DNA of 51,098 bases from the NCBI RefSeq assembly GCF_016863255.1, contig NZ_BOON01000013.1, positions 1-51,098 of the forward strand. Reading direction: 5' to 3'. The position numbers were made by a program, and so were the translations under genes. Under the pieces are notes generated by a model, which was not told the DNA's origin, made no database searches, and was given only the letters and a program-made list of their open reading frames with translations. Of this stretch, positions 15,908 to 25,543 are shown in pieces. How positions within the stretch are numbered: position 1 is the first letter of the stretch; the number at the start of each line of letters is the position of its first letter. Source of the DNA: Planosporangium mesophilum (GTDB taxonomy: Bacteria; Actinomycetota; Actinomycetes; Mycobacteriales; Micromonosporaceae).

Positions 15908-17092
15908 TCACGATAGCGAGCGGTACGGGATCGTGAGCTCCACCTCGGTGCCCTGGCCCGGCGCTGAGGTGATCGTCACCGTGCCGCCGAGGTCGCGGAC
16001 CCGGCCGCGGATCGACTGCGCGACCCCCAGGCGCCCGGCGGCGGCGGCCTCGTCCAGCCGCCCGGCCGGGATCCCGGGGCCGTCGTCGCGTACCGACACC
16101 GTGACCGTGCCGCCGCCGATCACCCCGTCCTCGGACTCCACCAGTACCCACGCCCGCGCGTCGGGTCCGCAGTGCTGGCGGACGTTGGCCAGCGCCGCCC
16201 CGACGGCCGCCGCCATCTCGGAGGCGGCGTGCGCGGGCAGCGGTACCGGGTGGGCGGGGGTGGCGAGCGAGACCGTCGCGGTCGCGTGCGCGGCGAGCAG
16301 GGGCCGCAGGTCCACCGGCCGGTGACGATCCCCGGACGAAGGATCCCCGGACGCGGGGTGGCCCGATGCGGTACCGATCAGCGACCGCAGCGCAGCCTCC
16401 TGCTCGCCGGCCAGCCGCCCGAGTTCGGCGGCGTCCCCGCCGATCTCGGTACCGCGCCGCTGCACCAGGGCGAGGACCTGCAGGACCGAGTCGTGGATGC
16501 CGCGCGCGAGCCGCTCCCGCTCGCGGTTGGCGGCCTCCAGTTCGGTGGCCCGCTGCAGCGCCTCCTGGGCCCGTACCGCCAGCCGGGTGACGTGCCCGAC
16601 GGCGATGCCCGCGAGCAGCATCAGGACGTTGCCGTCGAGGCTGTTCGGGGTGATCCGGCCGCGCAGCCCCTGGTCGCAGATGGTCAGCAGGACGGCGGCC
16701 GCCGCACCGCGCCGACGCCCGCCGCTGATCGCCCAGGCCAGGACCGGCCCGGCGATCCAGGCCGCGGGCAGGGTGGCGAAGCCCCGGGAGAGCCCGCTGG
16801 GGCCGAGCACCCACGGCGAGACCACCACGCACGCCGCCGTGACGGCCAGGTCGGCGCCGAGCAGCGGCCAGGCGCGCAGCCGGGGCCGGGCGTACCCGGT
16901 GATGGTGACCACGCTCCAGGTGGCCATGACCCCGGTCACGAACCAGCCGATCGCCGGGTGCTCGTAGTGGCGGAAGTTGAGCGCGACGAGCAGGCTCGCG
17001 TACCCGAGCGCGGCCAGCCGGAACACGGCCAGCGCCCGCCACAACGGCTCCTCCGGCGACTCCGAGTTCCTGGCACCTTTCGGGTCGAGCAC
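15908..17092 (-). CDS. DUF5931 membrane sensor histidine kinase
   Basis: About 394 residues. The N-terminal half has four to six hydrophobic helices (FRLAALGYASLLVALNF, GWFVTGVMATWSVVTI, ADLAVTAACVVVSPW and others) matching the DUF5931 sensor of MacS-type actinobacterial kinases. The HisKA_3 helix has its His in ARGIHDSVLQVLALVQ. The ATPase domain has ANVRQHCG and VRDDGPGIPAGRL. Its signal is unknown. GTG 17092 leaves about 15 residues before the family's conserved PLWRALAVFR. GTG 17131 is an in-frame alternative. It is coupled to the downstream LuxR regulator and divergent from catalase, which it may control. Confidence 0.87.
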   Translation of the reverse strand: MLDPKGARNSESPEEPLWRALAVFRLAALGYASLLVALNFRHYEHPAIGWFVTGVMATWSVVTITGYARPRLRAWPLLGADLAVTAACVVVSPWVLGPSGLSRGFATLPAAWIAGPVLAWAISGGRRRGAAAAVLLTICDQGLRGRITPNSLDGNVLMLLAGIAVGHVTRLAVRAQEALQRATELEAANRERERLARGIHDSVLQVLALVQRRGTEIGGDAAELGRLAGEQEAALRSLIGTASGHPASGDPSSGDRHRPVDLRPLLAAHATATVSLATPAHPVPLPAHAASEMAAAVGAALANVRQHCGPDARAWVLVESEDGVIGGGTVTVSVRDDGPGIPAGRLDEAAAAGRLGVAQSIRGRVRDLGGTVTITSAPGQGTEVELTIPYRSLS

Positions 17093-17217
17093 CGGGTCAC
17101 TGTACCGGCCACCGCACCCGTCATGATCCACTTTTCGTTCCCGGAGCGGCGGGATGCCACGCGTCGGTGCCGTCACTGTCGGCAAGATCATGCGTGAACC
17201 CGCGCGCCAGCCCGCCA

Positions 17218-17244
17218 CTATTCTTGACTGATTCCAGAAAATAG
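17218..17244 (+). promoter_or_regulatory. Possible operator/promoter region upstream of catalase
   Basis: CTATT (17218-17222) and AATAG (17240-17244) form the ends of a 27-bp AT-rich imperfect dyad that overlaps a TTGACT hexamer (17224-17229). It lies 134 bp before the catalase start, in a stretch noticeably richer in A/T than its surroundings. A Fur/PerR-type or kinase-regulator site is possible. No good -10 hexamer at 17 nt was found. Confidence 0.3.
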
Positions 17245-17377
17245 GGTGGGCTGGAACAGTTCGTGATCAGTCCGCAGGTCACCCACGCGACGGTGCGGGC
17301 CATCCGCGGAACGCCGACAGGCGCCCGCCCGGGTGGCCGGCACCACGGGGGCCACGAGAGGTCAGGAGACGGTCTTC

Positions 17378-18865
17378 ATGTCCGACAAGCCGGTGTTGAC
17401 CACACGGCAGGGCCATCCGGTCTTCAACAACCAGCAGCAGCGCACGGTTGGCACCCGGGGTCCGGCGACGCTGGAGAACTACCAGTTCCTCGAGAAGATC
17501 AGCCACTTCGACCGGGAGCGCATCCCGGAGCGCGTGGTGCACGCCCGCGGCTTCGTCGCCCACGGCGAGTTCGAGGCGTACGGGACGATCGGTGACGAGC
17601 CCGCCAGCAAGTACACCCGGGCCAAGCTGTTCCAGGAGAAGGGTAAGAAGACCCCGGTCACGATCCGGTACTCGACCGTCATCGGCGGTCGGGACTCCTC
17701 CGAGGCAGCGCGTGACCCGCGCGGGTTCGCGGTGAAGTTCCGCACCGAGGACGGCAACTGGGACATGGTGGGCAACAACCTCCAGGTCTTCTTCATCCGC
17801 GACGCGATCAAGTTCCCGGACGTGATCCACTCGCTGAAGCCGGACCCCGTCACGTTCCGGCAGGAGCCCAACCGGATCTTCGACTTCATGTCGAACACGC
17901 CGGAGAGCATGCACATGCTGACCTGGCTGTTCTCCCCGTACGGGATCCCCGCGAACTACCGGACCATGCGCGGCTCGGGCGTCAACACGTACCGCTTCGT
18001 CAACGCGCAGGGCGAGGGCGTGCTGGTCAAGTTCCACTGGCTGACCCAGCAGGGTGAGCACAACCTGACCCAGGAAGAGGCCAACGCGATCCAGGCAGGC
18101 GACCTGGGCCACGCCTCCAAGGACCTGTACGAGGCGATCGAGCGCGGCGACTTCCCCAAGTGGGAGCTCAACGTGCAGATCATGAGCGACGACGAGCACC
18201 CGGAGCTGGACTTCGACCCGCTCGACGACACCAAGATCTGGCCGCGTGAGCAGTTCCCGTACCTGCCGGTCGGCATGATGACGCTCAACCGCAACATCAC
18301 CGACCACCACAACGAGAACGAGCAGGCCGCCTTCGGCACCGGCGTGCTGGTCGACGGCATCGACTTCTCCGACGACAAGATGCTGATCGGCCGCACCTTC
18401 TCGTACTCGGACACCCAGCGTTACCGGGTCGGCCCGAACTACCTGCAGCTGCCGGTCAACGCACCGCGTCCGGACGTCGTGGTCAGCACCAACCAGGGTG
18501 GCGGCCAGATGTCGTACGGCGTCGACAACCGGGGCGACAACCCGCACATCAACTACGAGCCGTCGTCGATCGCGGGGCTGCGCGAGGCCGACGAGTCGTA
18601 CCGGGAGTACCGCCCGTTCGTCTCCGGTCAGATCATGCGGGCTCCGATCGAGCGACAGAACAACTACAAGCAGGCCGGCGAGACGTTCCGGTCGTTCACC
18701 GACTTCGAGCGGGACGACCTGATCGGAAACCTCGTCACCAACCTTCAGCAGTGCGAGAAGCACATCCAGGAGAAGATGGTCTGGCACTTCTCGCAGTGCG
18801 ACGAGGACTACGGCCGCCGCGTCGCCGACGGCCTCGGCCTGGACTACACCACGGTCCGCGCCTGA
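17378..18865 (+). CDS. katA: Monofunctional heme catalase
   Basis: 495 residues, the size of a small-subunit (clade 3-like) catalase, which converts hydrogen peroxide to water and oxygen. The catalytic His55 is in [12 protein letters not shown], the distal Asn is in [12 protein letters not shown], and the proximal heme-binding Tyr is in the [17 protein letters not shown] block. AGGAG lies 9 nt before the ATG at 17378; the longer open frame is ignored. Divergent promoter space of 285 bp separates it from the DUF5931 kinase. A strong hairpin follows the stop. Confidence 0.95.
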   Translation: MSDKPVLTTRQGHPVFNNQQQRTVGTRGPATLENYQFLEKISHFDRERIPERVVHARGFVAHGEFEAYGTIGDEPASKYTRAKLFQEKGKKTPVTIRYSTVIGGRDSSEAARDPRGFAVKFRTEDGNWDMVGNNLQVFFIRDAIKFPDVIHSLKPDPVTFRQEPNRIFDFMSNTPESMHMLTWLFSPYGIPANYRTMRGSGVNTYRFVNAQGEGVLVKFHWLTQQGEHNLTQEEANAIQAGDLGHASKDLYEAIERGDFPKWELNVQIMSDDEHPELDFDPLDDTKIWPREQFPYLPVGMMTLNRNITDHHNENEQAAFGTGVLVDGIDFSDDKMLIGRTFSYSDTQRYRVGPNYLQLPVNAPRPDVVVSTNQGGGQMSYGVDNRGDNPHINYEPSSIAGLREADESYREYRPFVSGQIMRAPIERQNNYKQAGETFRSFTDFERDDLIGNLVTNLQQCEKHIQEKMVWHFSQCDEDYGRRVADGLGLDYTTVRA

Positions 18866-18894
18866 GCCGGCAGACGCCGGCCTCGCGGTAGCAC

Positions 18895-18930
18895 CCGCCG
18901 GTGGCGAGCCTTCGGGCCCGCCACCGGCGG
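18895..18930 (+). terminator. Hairpin terminator after catalase
   Basis: Perfect 12-nt arms CCGCCGGTGGCG (18895-18906) and CGCCACCGGCGG (18919-18930) with a 12-nt loop, starting 29 nt after the catalase stop. Its presence argues against the GTG at 18901 being the start of the next gene. Confidence 0.8.
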
Positions 18931-19026
18931 TCCGTACCTCCGGGCCGTATCTTCCAGGCCGTTGTCCTCCCCGAACGCTCTCGGCCGTTCCGCTCAGGTT
19001 CGTCCGTTCGGTACCGATGGCGCAGC

Positions 19027-21267
19027 GTGCGGAAGAGGACCGGTGCGCCCCCTGAGCGTCAGATCGAGGCCTGGCTACGCCAGGTACGCCTCGGTCTGCT
19101 GCTCGTCGGTGCCCTCGCCGGGCTCGGCGCCGTCCTCGCCCTCGCCGGCTGGTACCCGGCCGACCAGCCCTGGATCGTCCCGACGCTCGTCACCGGCGTG
19201 CTGGCCCCCGCCGCGCTCCGGCTGCCCTGGCGGCGCCTGTACCCCAACCGGCTGATCCGGGCGACCCCGTACGCGTTCGGCGTCCTGATCTGGCTCGCGG
19301 TTACCGCATTCGGCGTGGCCGACCCGCACGGCCCGCTGTTCTACGCCGCCGCGTACACGTTCGTGCTGCTGTACGCGCTGGTCGGCTACCCGCCGCGGAT
19401 GGTGGCCGGCTTCGGCGCGCTGTGCGTGCTGGGGTACGGGGGCCTGGTCGCCGGCGTCGGGCTCGCCGAGCGCGAGCAGGGGATCGCCGCCGGCCTCGCC
19501 GGCGTCCTGCTGGTGCTGTCCGGCCTGACGGTGGCGCTCGCCAGCGCCCGGCAGGCCCGCGAGCACGCGCACCGGCTGGGCGACGTACGGGTGTGGGCGC
19601 TGATGAACCTCGCCTCCGACGGTGTGGTCATCGTCGACGCGAAGGGCCGGGTGGTCTACCAGAATCCGGCGATGAGCCGGACCTTCGGCTATGACCAGGG
19701 CGAACTGCTCGACCTGGAGTCGATCACGCTCGTGCACCCCGACGACGCGCCCCGGAGCCGGGCCTGGTTCTGGCAACTGGCCGCCTCCGCCCCGGGTACG
19801 GTCGACCGGATCGAGATCCGGGTGCGCACCGCCGACGAGGCCTGGCGCCATGTCGAGGTGGCCGGCACGAACCTGCTCCACGACCCGGACCTGCGCGGGA
19901 TCATCCTGACCGGGCACGACATCACCGACCGCAAGCTGCTCGAGGAGCAGTTGAGCCACCAGACCTTCCACGACTCGGTGACCGGCCTGGCGAACCGGGC
20001 GCTGTTCCGCAACCGGGTGGACCACGCGATCGCACGTGGCCAGCGGTCCGGTGCCGCGATCGCGCTGTTCCTGGTGGATCTGGACCACTTCAAGCTGGTC
20101 AACGACGGGCTGGGCCACAGTACCGGCGACCGGCTGCTGGCGGCCGTCGCCCAGCGGCTGCGCGAGGAGCTGCGGCCCAGTGACACGGTCGCGCGCCTGG
20201 GCGGTGACGAGTTCGCGGTGCTCGTCGAGGACGACGTCACCGAGCTCACCGCGGCCGCGGTCGCGGAGCGCCTGCTCGAGGCGGTCCGGCCGGCGTTCCA
20301 CGTCGACGGGCAGGAGGTCGCGACGTCCGCGAGCGTCGGCGTCTCCATCCTGAAGGTCCAGGGCCCGGACAGCCCGGCCGGCTCCGACGGCGACGAGCTG
20401 CTGCGCGACGCCGACCTCGCGATGTACGCGGCGAAGGCCGCCGGTGGCAACCGGTACGCGCTCTTCGACCCGGCGATGCACGCGGACCTGCTCGACGAGG
20501 CGCGCCGGCGCGCGGAGCTGGAGCGGGCGCTGGCCGAGGGGCAGTTCGTGGTGCACTACCAGCCGATCGTGGAGCTGAAGACGTCGCGGCTGGTCGGCGT
20601 CGAGGCACTGGTGCGCTGGAACCACCCGGAGCGGGGTCTGGTGGGGCCGGGGGCGTTCATCCCGCTGGCCGAGGCGACGGGTCTGATCGTTCCGCTCGGG
20701 CACTGGGTGCTGCGCCAGTCGTGCCAGCAGCTCGCCCGCTGGCGGGTCGCCTACCCCCACGCCTGTGACGTGTACGTCAGCGTCAATCTGTCGGCGCGGC
20801 AGTTCCAGGCGCCGGGGCTGGTCGACGACGTGGCCGCCGCGATCGCCGACGCCGGCATCCCGGCCGGGAACGTCACCCTGGAGCTGACCGAGACGCTGCT
20901 CATGCGCGACACCGCGGCGACCGCCAACGCGCTCGCCGCCCTCAAGAGGATCGGTATACGGCTGGCCGTCGACGACTTCGGCACCGGGTACTCCGCCCTG
21001 GGGTACCTGAGGAGCTTCCCGGTCGACATCCTGAAGATCGACAAGTCGTTCGTCGACGGGGTCGCGACCAACCACGAGGACGCGGCGCTGGCCCAGACGA
21101 TCGTGCAGCTCGGGCGCACGCTGAACCTGCAGACCCTGGCCGAGGGCATCGAGTCGGTCGAGCAGTCGTCGCAGCTGGAGGCGCTGGGCTGTACGTACGG
21201 GCAGGGCTACCTCTTCGCCCGCCCGACCGCACCGGAGCAGGTCGAGACGCTGCTGCGCCGCTCCTGA
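19027..21267 (+). CDS. Membrane PAS-GGDEF-EAL c-di-GMP enzyme
   Basis: About 746 residues. Five or six N-terminal transmembrane helices occupy the first 180 residues (VRLGLLLVGALAGLGAVL onward). A PAS domain follows (DGVVIVDAKGRVVYQNPAMS). The GGDEF domain has RLGGDEF and an upstream RPSD I-site. The EAL domain is complete: VEALVRW, VNLSARQF, LELTETLL, VDDFGTGYS, LKIDKSF and AEGIES. Both diguanylate cyclase and phosphodiesterase activities are therefore possible. GTG 19027 is the first start beyond the catalase terminator, but no clear ribosome binding site is seen. The neighbouring flavin reductase starts 119 bp downstream. Confidence 0.9.
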   Translation: MRKRTGAPPERQIEAWLRQVRLGLLLVGALAGLGAVLALAGWYPADQPWIVPTLVTGVLAPAALRLPWRRLYPNRLIRATPYAFGVLIWLAVTAFGVADPHGPLFYAAAYTFVLLYALVGYPPRMVAGFGALCVLGYGGLVAGVGLAEREQGIAAGLAGVLLVLSGLTVALASARQAREHAHRLGDVRVWALMNLASDGVVIVDAKGRVVYQNPAMSRTFGYDQGELLDLESITLVHPDDAPRSRAWFWQLAASAPGTVDRIEIRVRTADEAWRHVEVAGTNLLHDPDLRGIILTGHDITDRKLLEEQLSHQTFHDSVTGLANRALFRNRVDHAIARGQRSGAAIALFLVDLDHFKLVNDGLGHSTGDRLLAAVAQRLREELRPSDTVARLGGDEFAVLVEDDVTELTAAAVAERLLEAVRPAFHVDGQEVATSASVGVSILKVQGPDSPAGSDGDELLRDADLAMYAAKAAGGNRYALFDPAMHADLLDEARRRAELERALAEGQFVVHYQPIVELKTSRLVGVEALVRWNHPERGLVGPGAFIPLAEATGLIVPLGHWVLRQSCQQLARWRVAYPHACDVYVSVNLSARQFQAPGLVDDVAAAIADAGIPAGNVTLELTETLLMRDTAATANALAALKRIGIRLAVDDFGTGYSALGYLRSFPVDILKIDKSFVDGVATNHEDAALAQTIVQLGRTLNLQTLAEGIESVEQSSQLEALGCTYGQGYLFARPTAPEQVETLLRRS

Positions 21268-21386
21268 CGGTGTTCCCGTCGGTCGTATCCCACGGATCAC
21301 ACAAACAGGGACCGGACGCCCCGGGACGAACCGGAGAGCCGCACACTACCGTTACGCGGGGACGTGACGACAGGAGGCGGTCGACG

Positions 21387-21977
21387 GTGAGCGATACGGG
21401 GAACGGCGACGCGTGGACGACCGCCGGCCCGGACGCTCCGGTGGCGGCTGACGTGTTCCGGGAGGCACTGCGCCATCACGGCGGCGGAGTGGCGGTGGTC
21501 ACCGTGGCGGGGGAGGACGGGCCGAGAGGCTTCACCGTCACCTCCCTGACCGCGGCCAGCCTGCGGCCGCCGCTGCTGTCGTTCTTCGTGAACCACGACT
21601 CGCGTAGCTGGCCGGCCCTCAAGGCCGCCGACCACCTCGGCGTACACCTGCTCGGTGCCGCGCACCGTGACCTCGCCGCGCTGTTCGCCCGCCGGGGTGC
21701 GGACCGCTTCGCCCCGCCGACCCGGTGGTGGCCGGGTCCCGGCGGAGTCCCGCTGCTGACCGACGCCACGATCCGGATGATCTGCGCCCGCCGCGAGGTG
21801 GTACCGGTGGGCGACCACTTCCTGGTGGTCGGCGAGGTGCTCGGCGTCGAACGCAACGGCGCGGGCGGCGACCCGCTGCTGTACGCCCACGGCGAGTTCG
21901 GCCGCTGGGTACCACTGGGCGAGGCGCCCGGCCTGCCGATCGACGAGCTGGACCTGGCCGACACGATCGACGAGTAG
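21387..21977 (+). CDS. Flavin reductase family protein (HpaC-like)
   Basis: 196 residues with the FMN-binding split-barrel flavin reductase domain: FREALRHHGGGVAVVTV, the GFTVTSLTAASLRPPLLSF strand-loop that binds FMN, and a C-terminal LLYAHGEFGRW. It would reduce free flavin for a two-component monooxygenase, but no partner oxygenase is adjacent. The start is GTG with AGGAGG 9 nt upstream. It sits between two c-di-GMP enzymes, sharing strand with the first and convergent with the second. Confidence 0.87.
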   Translation: MSDTGNGDAWTTAGPDAPVAADVFREALRHHGGGVAVVTVAGEDGPRGFTVTSLTAASLRPPLLSFFVNHDSRSWPALKAADHLGVHLLGAAHRDLAALFARRGADRFAPPTRWWPGPGGVPLLTDATIRMICARREVVPVGDHFLVVGEVLGVERNGAGGDPLLYAHGEFGRWVPLGEAPGLPIDELDLADTIDE

Positions 21978-22078
21978 CTTCGCGGTCCTCAACGCTCAGG
22001 CCGCCGGCGCGCCACGGGGCCCGCGGGCGGTCCCGTCGGGGTCCCACCGGGTGACTGGGCTGGCCGGAATACCGGTGC

Positions 22079-24097
22079 TCAGGCCACGCCGTACACGGCC
22101 CGGGTCTCGGCGTACCAGCGGTCGAAGGCGTCGGCCGGCAGCGGGCGCGACATGTGGTAGCCCTGGGCCACCGCGCAGCCGTTCGACGCCAGCGCGGTGA
22201 AGGTGTCGGCGTCCTCCACCCCCTCCGCGACGGTGGTGAGGCCGAGGTTGCGGGCGAGGTCGACGATGGCGCGCACGATCAGCCCGTTGCTGCGCTCGAC
22301 GGTCATCGTGCCGACGAAGGTACGGTCGATCTTGAGCTCGGTGATCGGCAGGTTCTTCAGCTGGGCCAGGCTGGTGTACCCGGTGCCGAAGTCGTCCACG
22401 GCCAGCGAGATGCCGGCCGCACGCAGCCGGGTCATCAGGTGCAGCGCGTGCTCCGGTTCGGTGGTGATGGCGCTCTCGGTGAGCTCCAGGCAGAGCAGGT
22501 TCGCCGGTACCCCGTGCTCGTCCAGCAGGCGCAGCACGTCGTCGCACAGGTCCGGGTCGGCCAGGTTGCGGGCGGCGAGGTTGACCGCGATCGGCAACGG
22601 GTGGCCCTCGTCGAGCCAGCGGCGCGCCTGCCGCAGCGCGACGTCGAGGACGTAGCGGGTCAGCGGCCCGATCAGGCCGGTGTGCTCGGCGAGCGGGATG
22701 AACCGGTCCGGCGGCACCATGCCCCGCCGCGGGTGCTCCCAGCGGACCAGCGCCTCCACCCCGGACACCTCGCCGGTGGGCAGCGAGATCTTGGGCTGGT
22801 AGTGCAGGACCAGCTCCCGCTGGTCGATCGCGCGCCGCAGTTCGGTCAGCAGGGCCAGCCGACCGGGGTCGTGGGCGTCCTCGCTCGCGTCGTACACCGC
22901 CACGCCGCGGTTGCGCTCCTTGGCCACGTACATCGCGACCTCGGCGCGGCGCAGCAGGGACTGCGCGTCGTCGCCGTGCTCGCCGGAGACCACGACGCCC
23001 ATGCTGGCCTCGACGCTCAGGTCGGCGCCGACGATCTGGATCGGCAACTCGATGGCCGTGCGCAACTTCTCGACGATGGCGAGTACGTCGTCGAGGGAGG
23101 TGACGTGGGGCAGCAGTACGGCGAACTCGTCACCGCCCAGGCGCGCCACGGTGTCGGTGGCCCGTACGGTCTCCGCCAGGCGCGGGCCGACGCGCGTGAG
23201 CAGTTCGTCGCCGCAGCGGTGGCCCAGCGTGTCGTTGATCTCCTTGAACCGGTCCAGGTCGAGCAGGACGAGCCCGACCCGCTCGCTGCTCTCCACGGCG
23301 TCCTGCAGCCGGGTGGCGAGCAGCTGCCGGTTGGGCAGTCCGGTCACGCTGTCGTGCAGCGAGTCGTGTACCGCCTGCTGCCGCTCCGCCTCGAGGTCGC
23401 GCCGGAAGCGGCGCAGCGTGGTCGAGACCATCACGGCGGCGGCGAGCCCCACCACGAACAGCAGCGGTACTCCCCAGGTCAGGGTGTTGCTGACCCGGCG
23501 CATCAGGTCGAGCTGGTTGCGCGCTTCCTCGCGGTGCTCCGCGATCCCGCGGTCGACCGCCTGCTGCAGGCTGAACAGGAGCTGGCTCTGGCTGTACTCG
23601 ATCCTCTCCGCCAGTTCCGTGTCACCGCGGTCGGCTGCGGCGAACAGGACCCCGGCGGATCCGGCCAGGTCATTGTGGAGCTGCTGGATGGCGCTCACGT
23701 TGCTCCGGTCGCTGGGGCCGCCGTCCGTCCGTATCTGGTCGAGCTCGGCCTTCAGCAGCCGCTGCGCGGCCGAGTGGGCGGTGCGCGTCTCGGTGCTCGG
23801 GTTCATCCGGTACCGCTGCTCCAGGGCCAGTTCCTCGCTGGCGGCGTGTGATACCTCGAGGTAGCACGAGGCCAGGCGGTTGGCGGTGGCGGCGCCGTTG
23901 GCGGCGCGGGCCGTGGTCTGCGACGCCCACAGGGCGACGCCGCTCATCACCAGGACCACCATGATCAGTCCGACGACGGCGAACCTGGACGACGTCGGGG
24001 ACGGCACCCGGGATGCGCGGCGTACCCGGTCGCGCGCGGCAGCGGCGGTGTGCGGTCTTGGGGCGCGAGCCGACGAGAACCGAGCCGTGGAGAACAC
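22079..24097 (-). CDS. Membrane GGDEF-EAL c-di-GMP enzyme with periplasmic four-helix sensor
   Basis: About 672 residues. Transmembrane helix 1 (AVVGLIMVVLVMSGVALW) and helix 2 (TWGVPLLFVVGLAAAVMV) enclose an extracellular helical region of about 140 residues, a likely ligand sensor. The GGDEF domain has RATD (I-site) followed by RLGGDEFAVL. The EAL domain keeps VEALVRW, VNLAARNL, LELTESAI, VDDFGTGYT, LKIDRTF and AEGVED. Both catalytic domains appear intact. The start is uncertain: GTG 24097 or TTG 24109. A GGGGGAGG run lies between them and is too close to the GTG for a normal ribosome binding site. Confidence 0.88.
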   Translation of the reverse strand: MFSTARFSSARAPRPHTAAAARDRVRRASRVPSPTSSRFAVVGLIMVVLVMSGVALWASQTTARAANGAATANRLASCYLEVSHAASEELALEQRYRMNPSTETRTAHSAAQRLLKAELDQIRTDGGPSDRSNVSAIQQLHNDLAGSAGVLFAAADRGDTELAERIEYSQSQLLFSLQQAVDRGIAEHREEARNQLDLMRRVSNTLTWGVPLLFVVGLAAAVMVSTTLRRFRRDLEAERQQAVHDSLHDSVTGLPNRQLLATRLQDAVESSERVGLVLLDLDRFKEINDTLGHRCGDELLTRVGPRLAETVRATDTVARLGGDEFAVLLPHVTSLDDVLAIVEKLRTAIELPIQIVGADLSVEASMGVVVSGEHGDDAQSLLRRAEVAMYVAKERNRGVAVYDASEDAHDPGRLALLTELRRAIDQRELVLHYQPKISLPTGEVSGVEALVRWEHPRRGMVPPDRFIPLAEHTGLIGPLTRYVLDVALRQARRWLDEGHPLPIAVNLAARNLADPDLCDDVLRLLDEHGVPANLLCLELTESAITTEPEHALHLMTRLRAAGISLAVDDFGTGYTSLAQLKNLPITELKIDRTFVGTMTVERSNGLIVRAIVDLARNLGLTTVAEGVEDADTFTALASNGCAVAQGYHMSRPLPADAFDRWYAETRAVYGVA

Positions 24098-24234
24098 AGC
24101 CTCCCCCAAACATGGTGACGAGGTCCCGGTGGACTACTGAGGTATCGGTCATCCCGCCGACGAGTTGAGGGAGTTCGCCGACCAGGTGGGCAACGTCTGG
24201 CGAGGTCGAGGGTCGCGGACACGGGGGAGCGGGC

Positions 24235-24249
24235 GTAGTATTTCACTAC
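24235..24249 (+). promoter_or_regulatory. Palindromic operator candidate before FAD monooxygenase gene
   Basis: GTAGTATTTCACTAC has 5-nt perfect arms (GTAGT/ACTAC) in an AT-rich pocket 43 bp before the start at 24292. The following TGATGAATTATC could hold a -10. A small dimeric repressor (MarR, PadR or TetR type) is a plausible reader. No regulator gene is adjacent. Confidence 0.4.
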
Positions 24250-24291
24250 CTGATGAATTATCTGGGGGCTCCGAACCATGGGAGGCCCTGA

Positions 24292-25515
24292 ATGACGGGA
24301 GGCTCAGTGGACACCGATGTCTGCGTCGTCGGCGGCGGGCCGGCCGGCCTGATGCTCGCCCTGCTCCTGGTCCGGCGTGGGATCCGGACCACCGTCCTGG
24401 AGAAGCACGTCGACTTCCTGCGCGACTTCCGCGGTGACACCGTCCACCCCTCGACCCTCGACGTCCTCGACGAGGTCGGCCTGGGCGACCGGGTCGCCGC
24501 GCTGCCCCACCGCAAGGTCGAGGGCCTGCGCTTCACCTTCGCCGACGGCGACTACCGCATCGTCGACTTCGCCGGGCTGGCGGTGCGCCACCCGTACCTG
24601 CTGTTCCTGCCGCAGTGGGACTTCCTGGAGCTGCTGGCGGCCGAGGCGGCCCGGTACGACGGCTTCACCCTGCTGCGCTCGCACGAGGTCGTCGACCTGC
24701 TGCGCTCGGATCGGGTGGTGGACGGTGTCGGTGCTGTGGAAGGGGTCGTTGCGCGTGGGCCGGACGGGCCGGTGGAGGTCCGCGCGCGGCTCACCGTCGC
24801 CGCCGACGGGCGCCATTCGACCGTACGGTCGAAGCTCGGCCTGCGGCCCCGGGAGTTCGGCGCGCCCATGGACGTGCTGTGGTTCCGGGTCCGCCGCGAG
24901 CCGGACGACGGCGAGGGCGTGAACGCGCGGCTGGGCGCCGGCCGGATGCTGATCGGCATCGACCGCGGAGAGTACTGGCAGATGGCCTACGTGATCCCGA
25001 AGGGCGGCTACGACCGGGTCCGTGCCGCGGGCCTGGACGCCTTCCGCGCCGGGGTGGCGGAGTTGGCGCCCCGGCTGGCCGATCGGGTCGACGAGGTCCG
25101 CTCCTGGGACGACGTGCGGATGCTGACCGTGCGGATCGACCGGCTCCGGCGCTGGCACCAGCCGGGGGTGCTGCTCATCGGCGACGCCGCCCACGCCATG
25201 TCGCCGATCGGCGGGGTCGGCATCAACCTCGCGGTGCAGGACGCGGTCGCCACCGCCCGGCTGCTGGCCGGTCCGCTGCTGGCCGGCCGGCTCAGCGAGG
25301 ACGACCTGGCCCGGGTACGGGCCCGGCGGGCCTTCCCGACCGCCGGCACCCAGCTGCTGCAGCGGGTGGTCCAGCGCGCGGTCATCGGCCGGGTCCTCGG
25401 CTCCGAGCGGCCGATCCCCGCGCCGCTGCCGATGCGGGTCCTCCAGCACGTCCCGGCGCTGCGGAGGGCGGCAGCCCGTCTCGTCGGTGTCGGCCTGCGC
25501 CCGGAGCACGTCTGA
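24292..25515 (+). CDS. FAD-dependent aromatic-ring monooxygenase
   Basis: 407 residues of the class A flavoprotein hydroxylase family (PHBH/UbiH-like). The Rossmann motif is VVGGGPAGL near residue 12, the DG motif is AADGRHSTVR near 168, and the GD motif GDAAHAMSPIGGVGINLAVQ near 300 binds FAD. Such enzymes insert oxygen into aromatic or polyketide substrates using NAD(P)H. The C-terminal extension has no separate thioredoxin-like domain. GGAGG is 6 nt before the ATG. The acetyltransferase gene follows after 28 bp and is probably cotranscribed. Confidence 0.9.
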   Translation: MTGGSVDTDVCVVGGGPAGLMLALLLVRRGIRTTVLEKHVDFLRDFRGDTVHPSTLDVLDEVGLGDRVAALPHRKVEGLRFTFADGDYRIVDFAGLAVRHPYLLFLPQWDFLELLAAEAARYDGFTLLRSHEVVDLLRSDRVVDGVGAVEGVVARGPDGPVEVRARLTVAADGRHSTVRSKLGLRPREFGAPMDVLWFRVRREPDDGEGVNARLGAGRMLIGIDRGEYWQMAYVIPKGGYDRVRAAGLDAFRAGVAELAPRLADRVDEVRSWDDVRMLTVRIDRLRRWHQPGVLLIGDAAHAMSPIGGVGINLAVQDAVATARLLAGPLLAGRLSEDDLARVRARRAFPTAGTQLLQRVVQRAVIGRVLGSERPIPAPLPMRVLQHVPALRRAAARLVGVGLRPEHV

Positions 25516-25543
25516 GCCGATCAAGACGTGACACGATGGCCGG

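Noticed and set aside
15903-17042. N-terminal extension of the response regulator at 15252
   Set aside because: The extended frame runs through the kinase gene on the same strand and encodes low-complexity sequence; the kinase frame carries all conserved motifs.
18901-19026. GTG 18901 as the start of the GGDEF-EAL gene
   Set aside because: It lies inside the catalase terminator hairpin and has no ribosome binding site.
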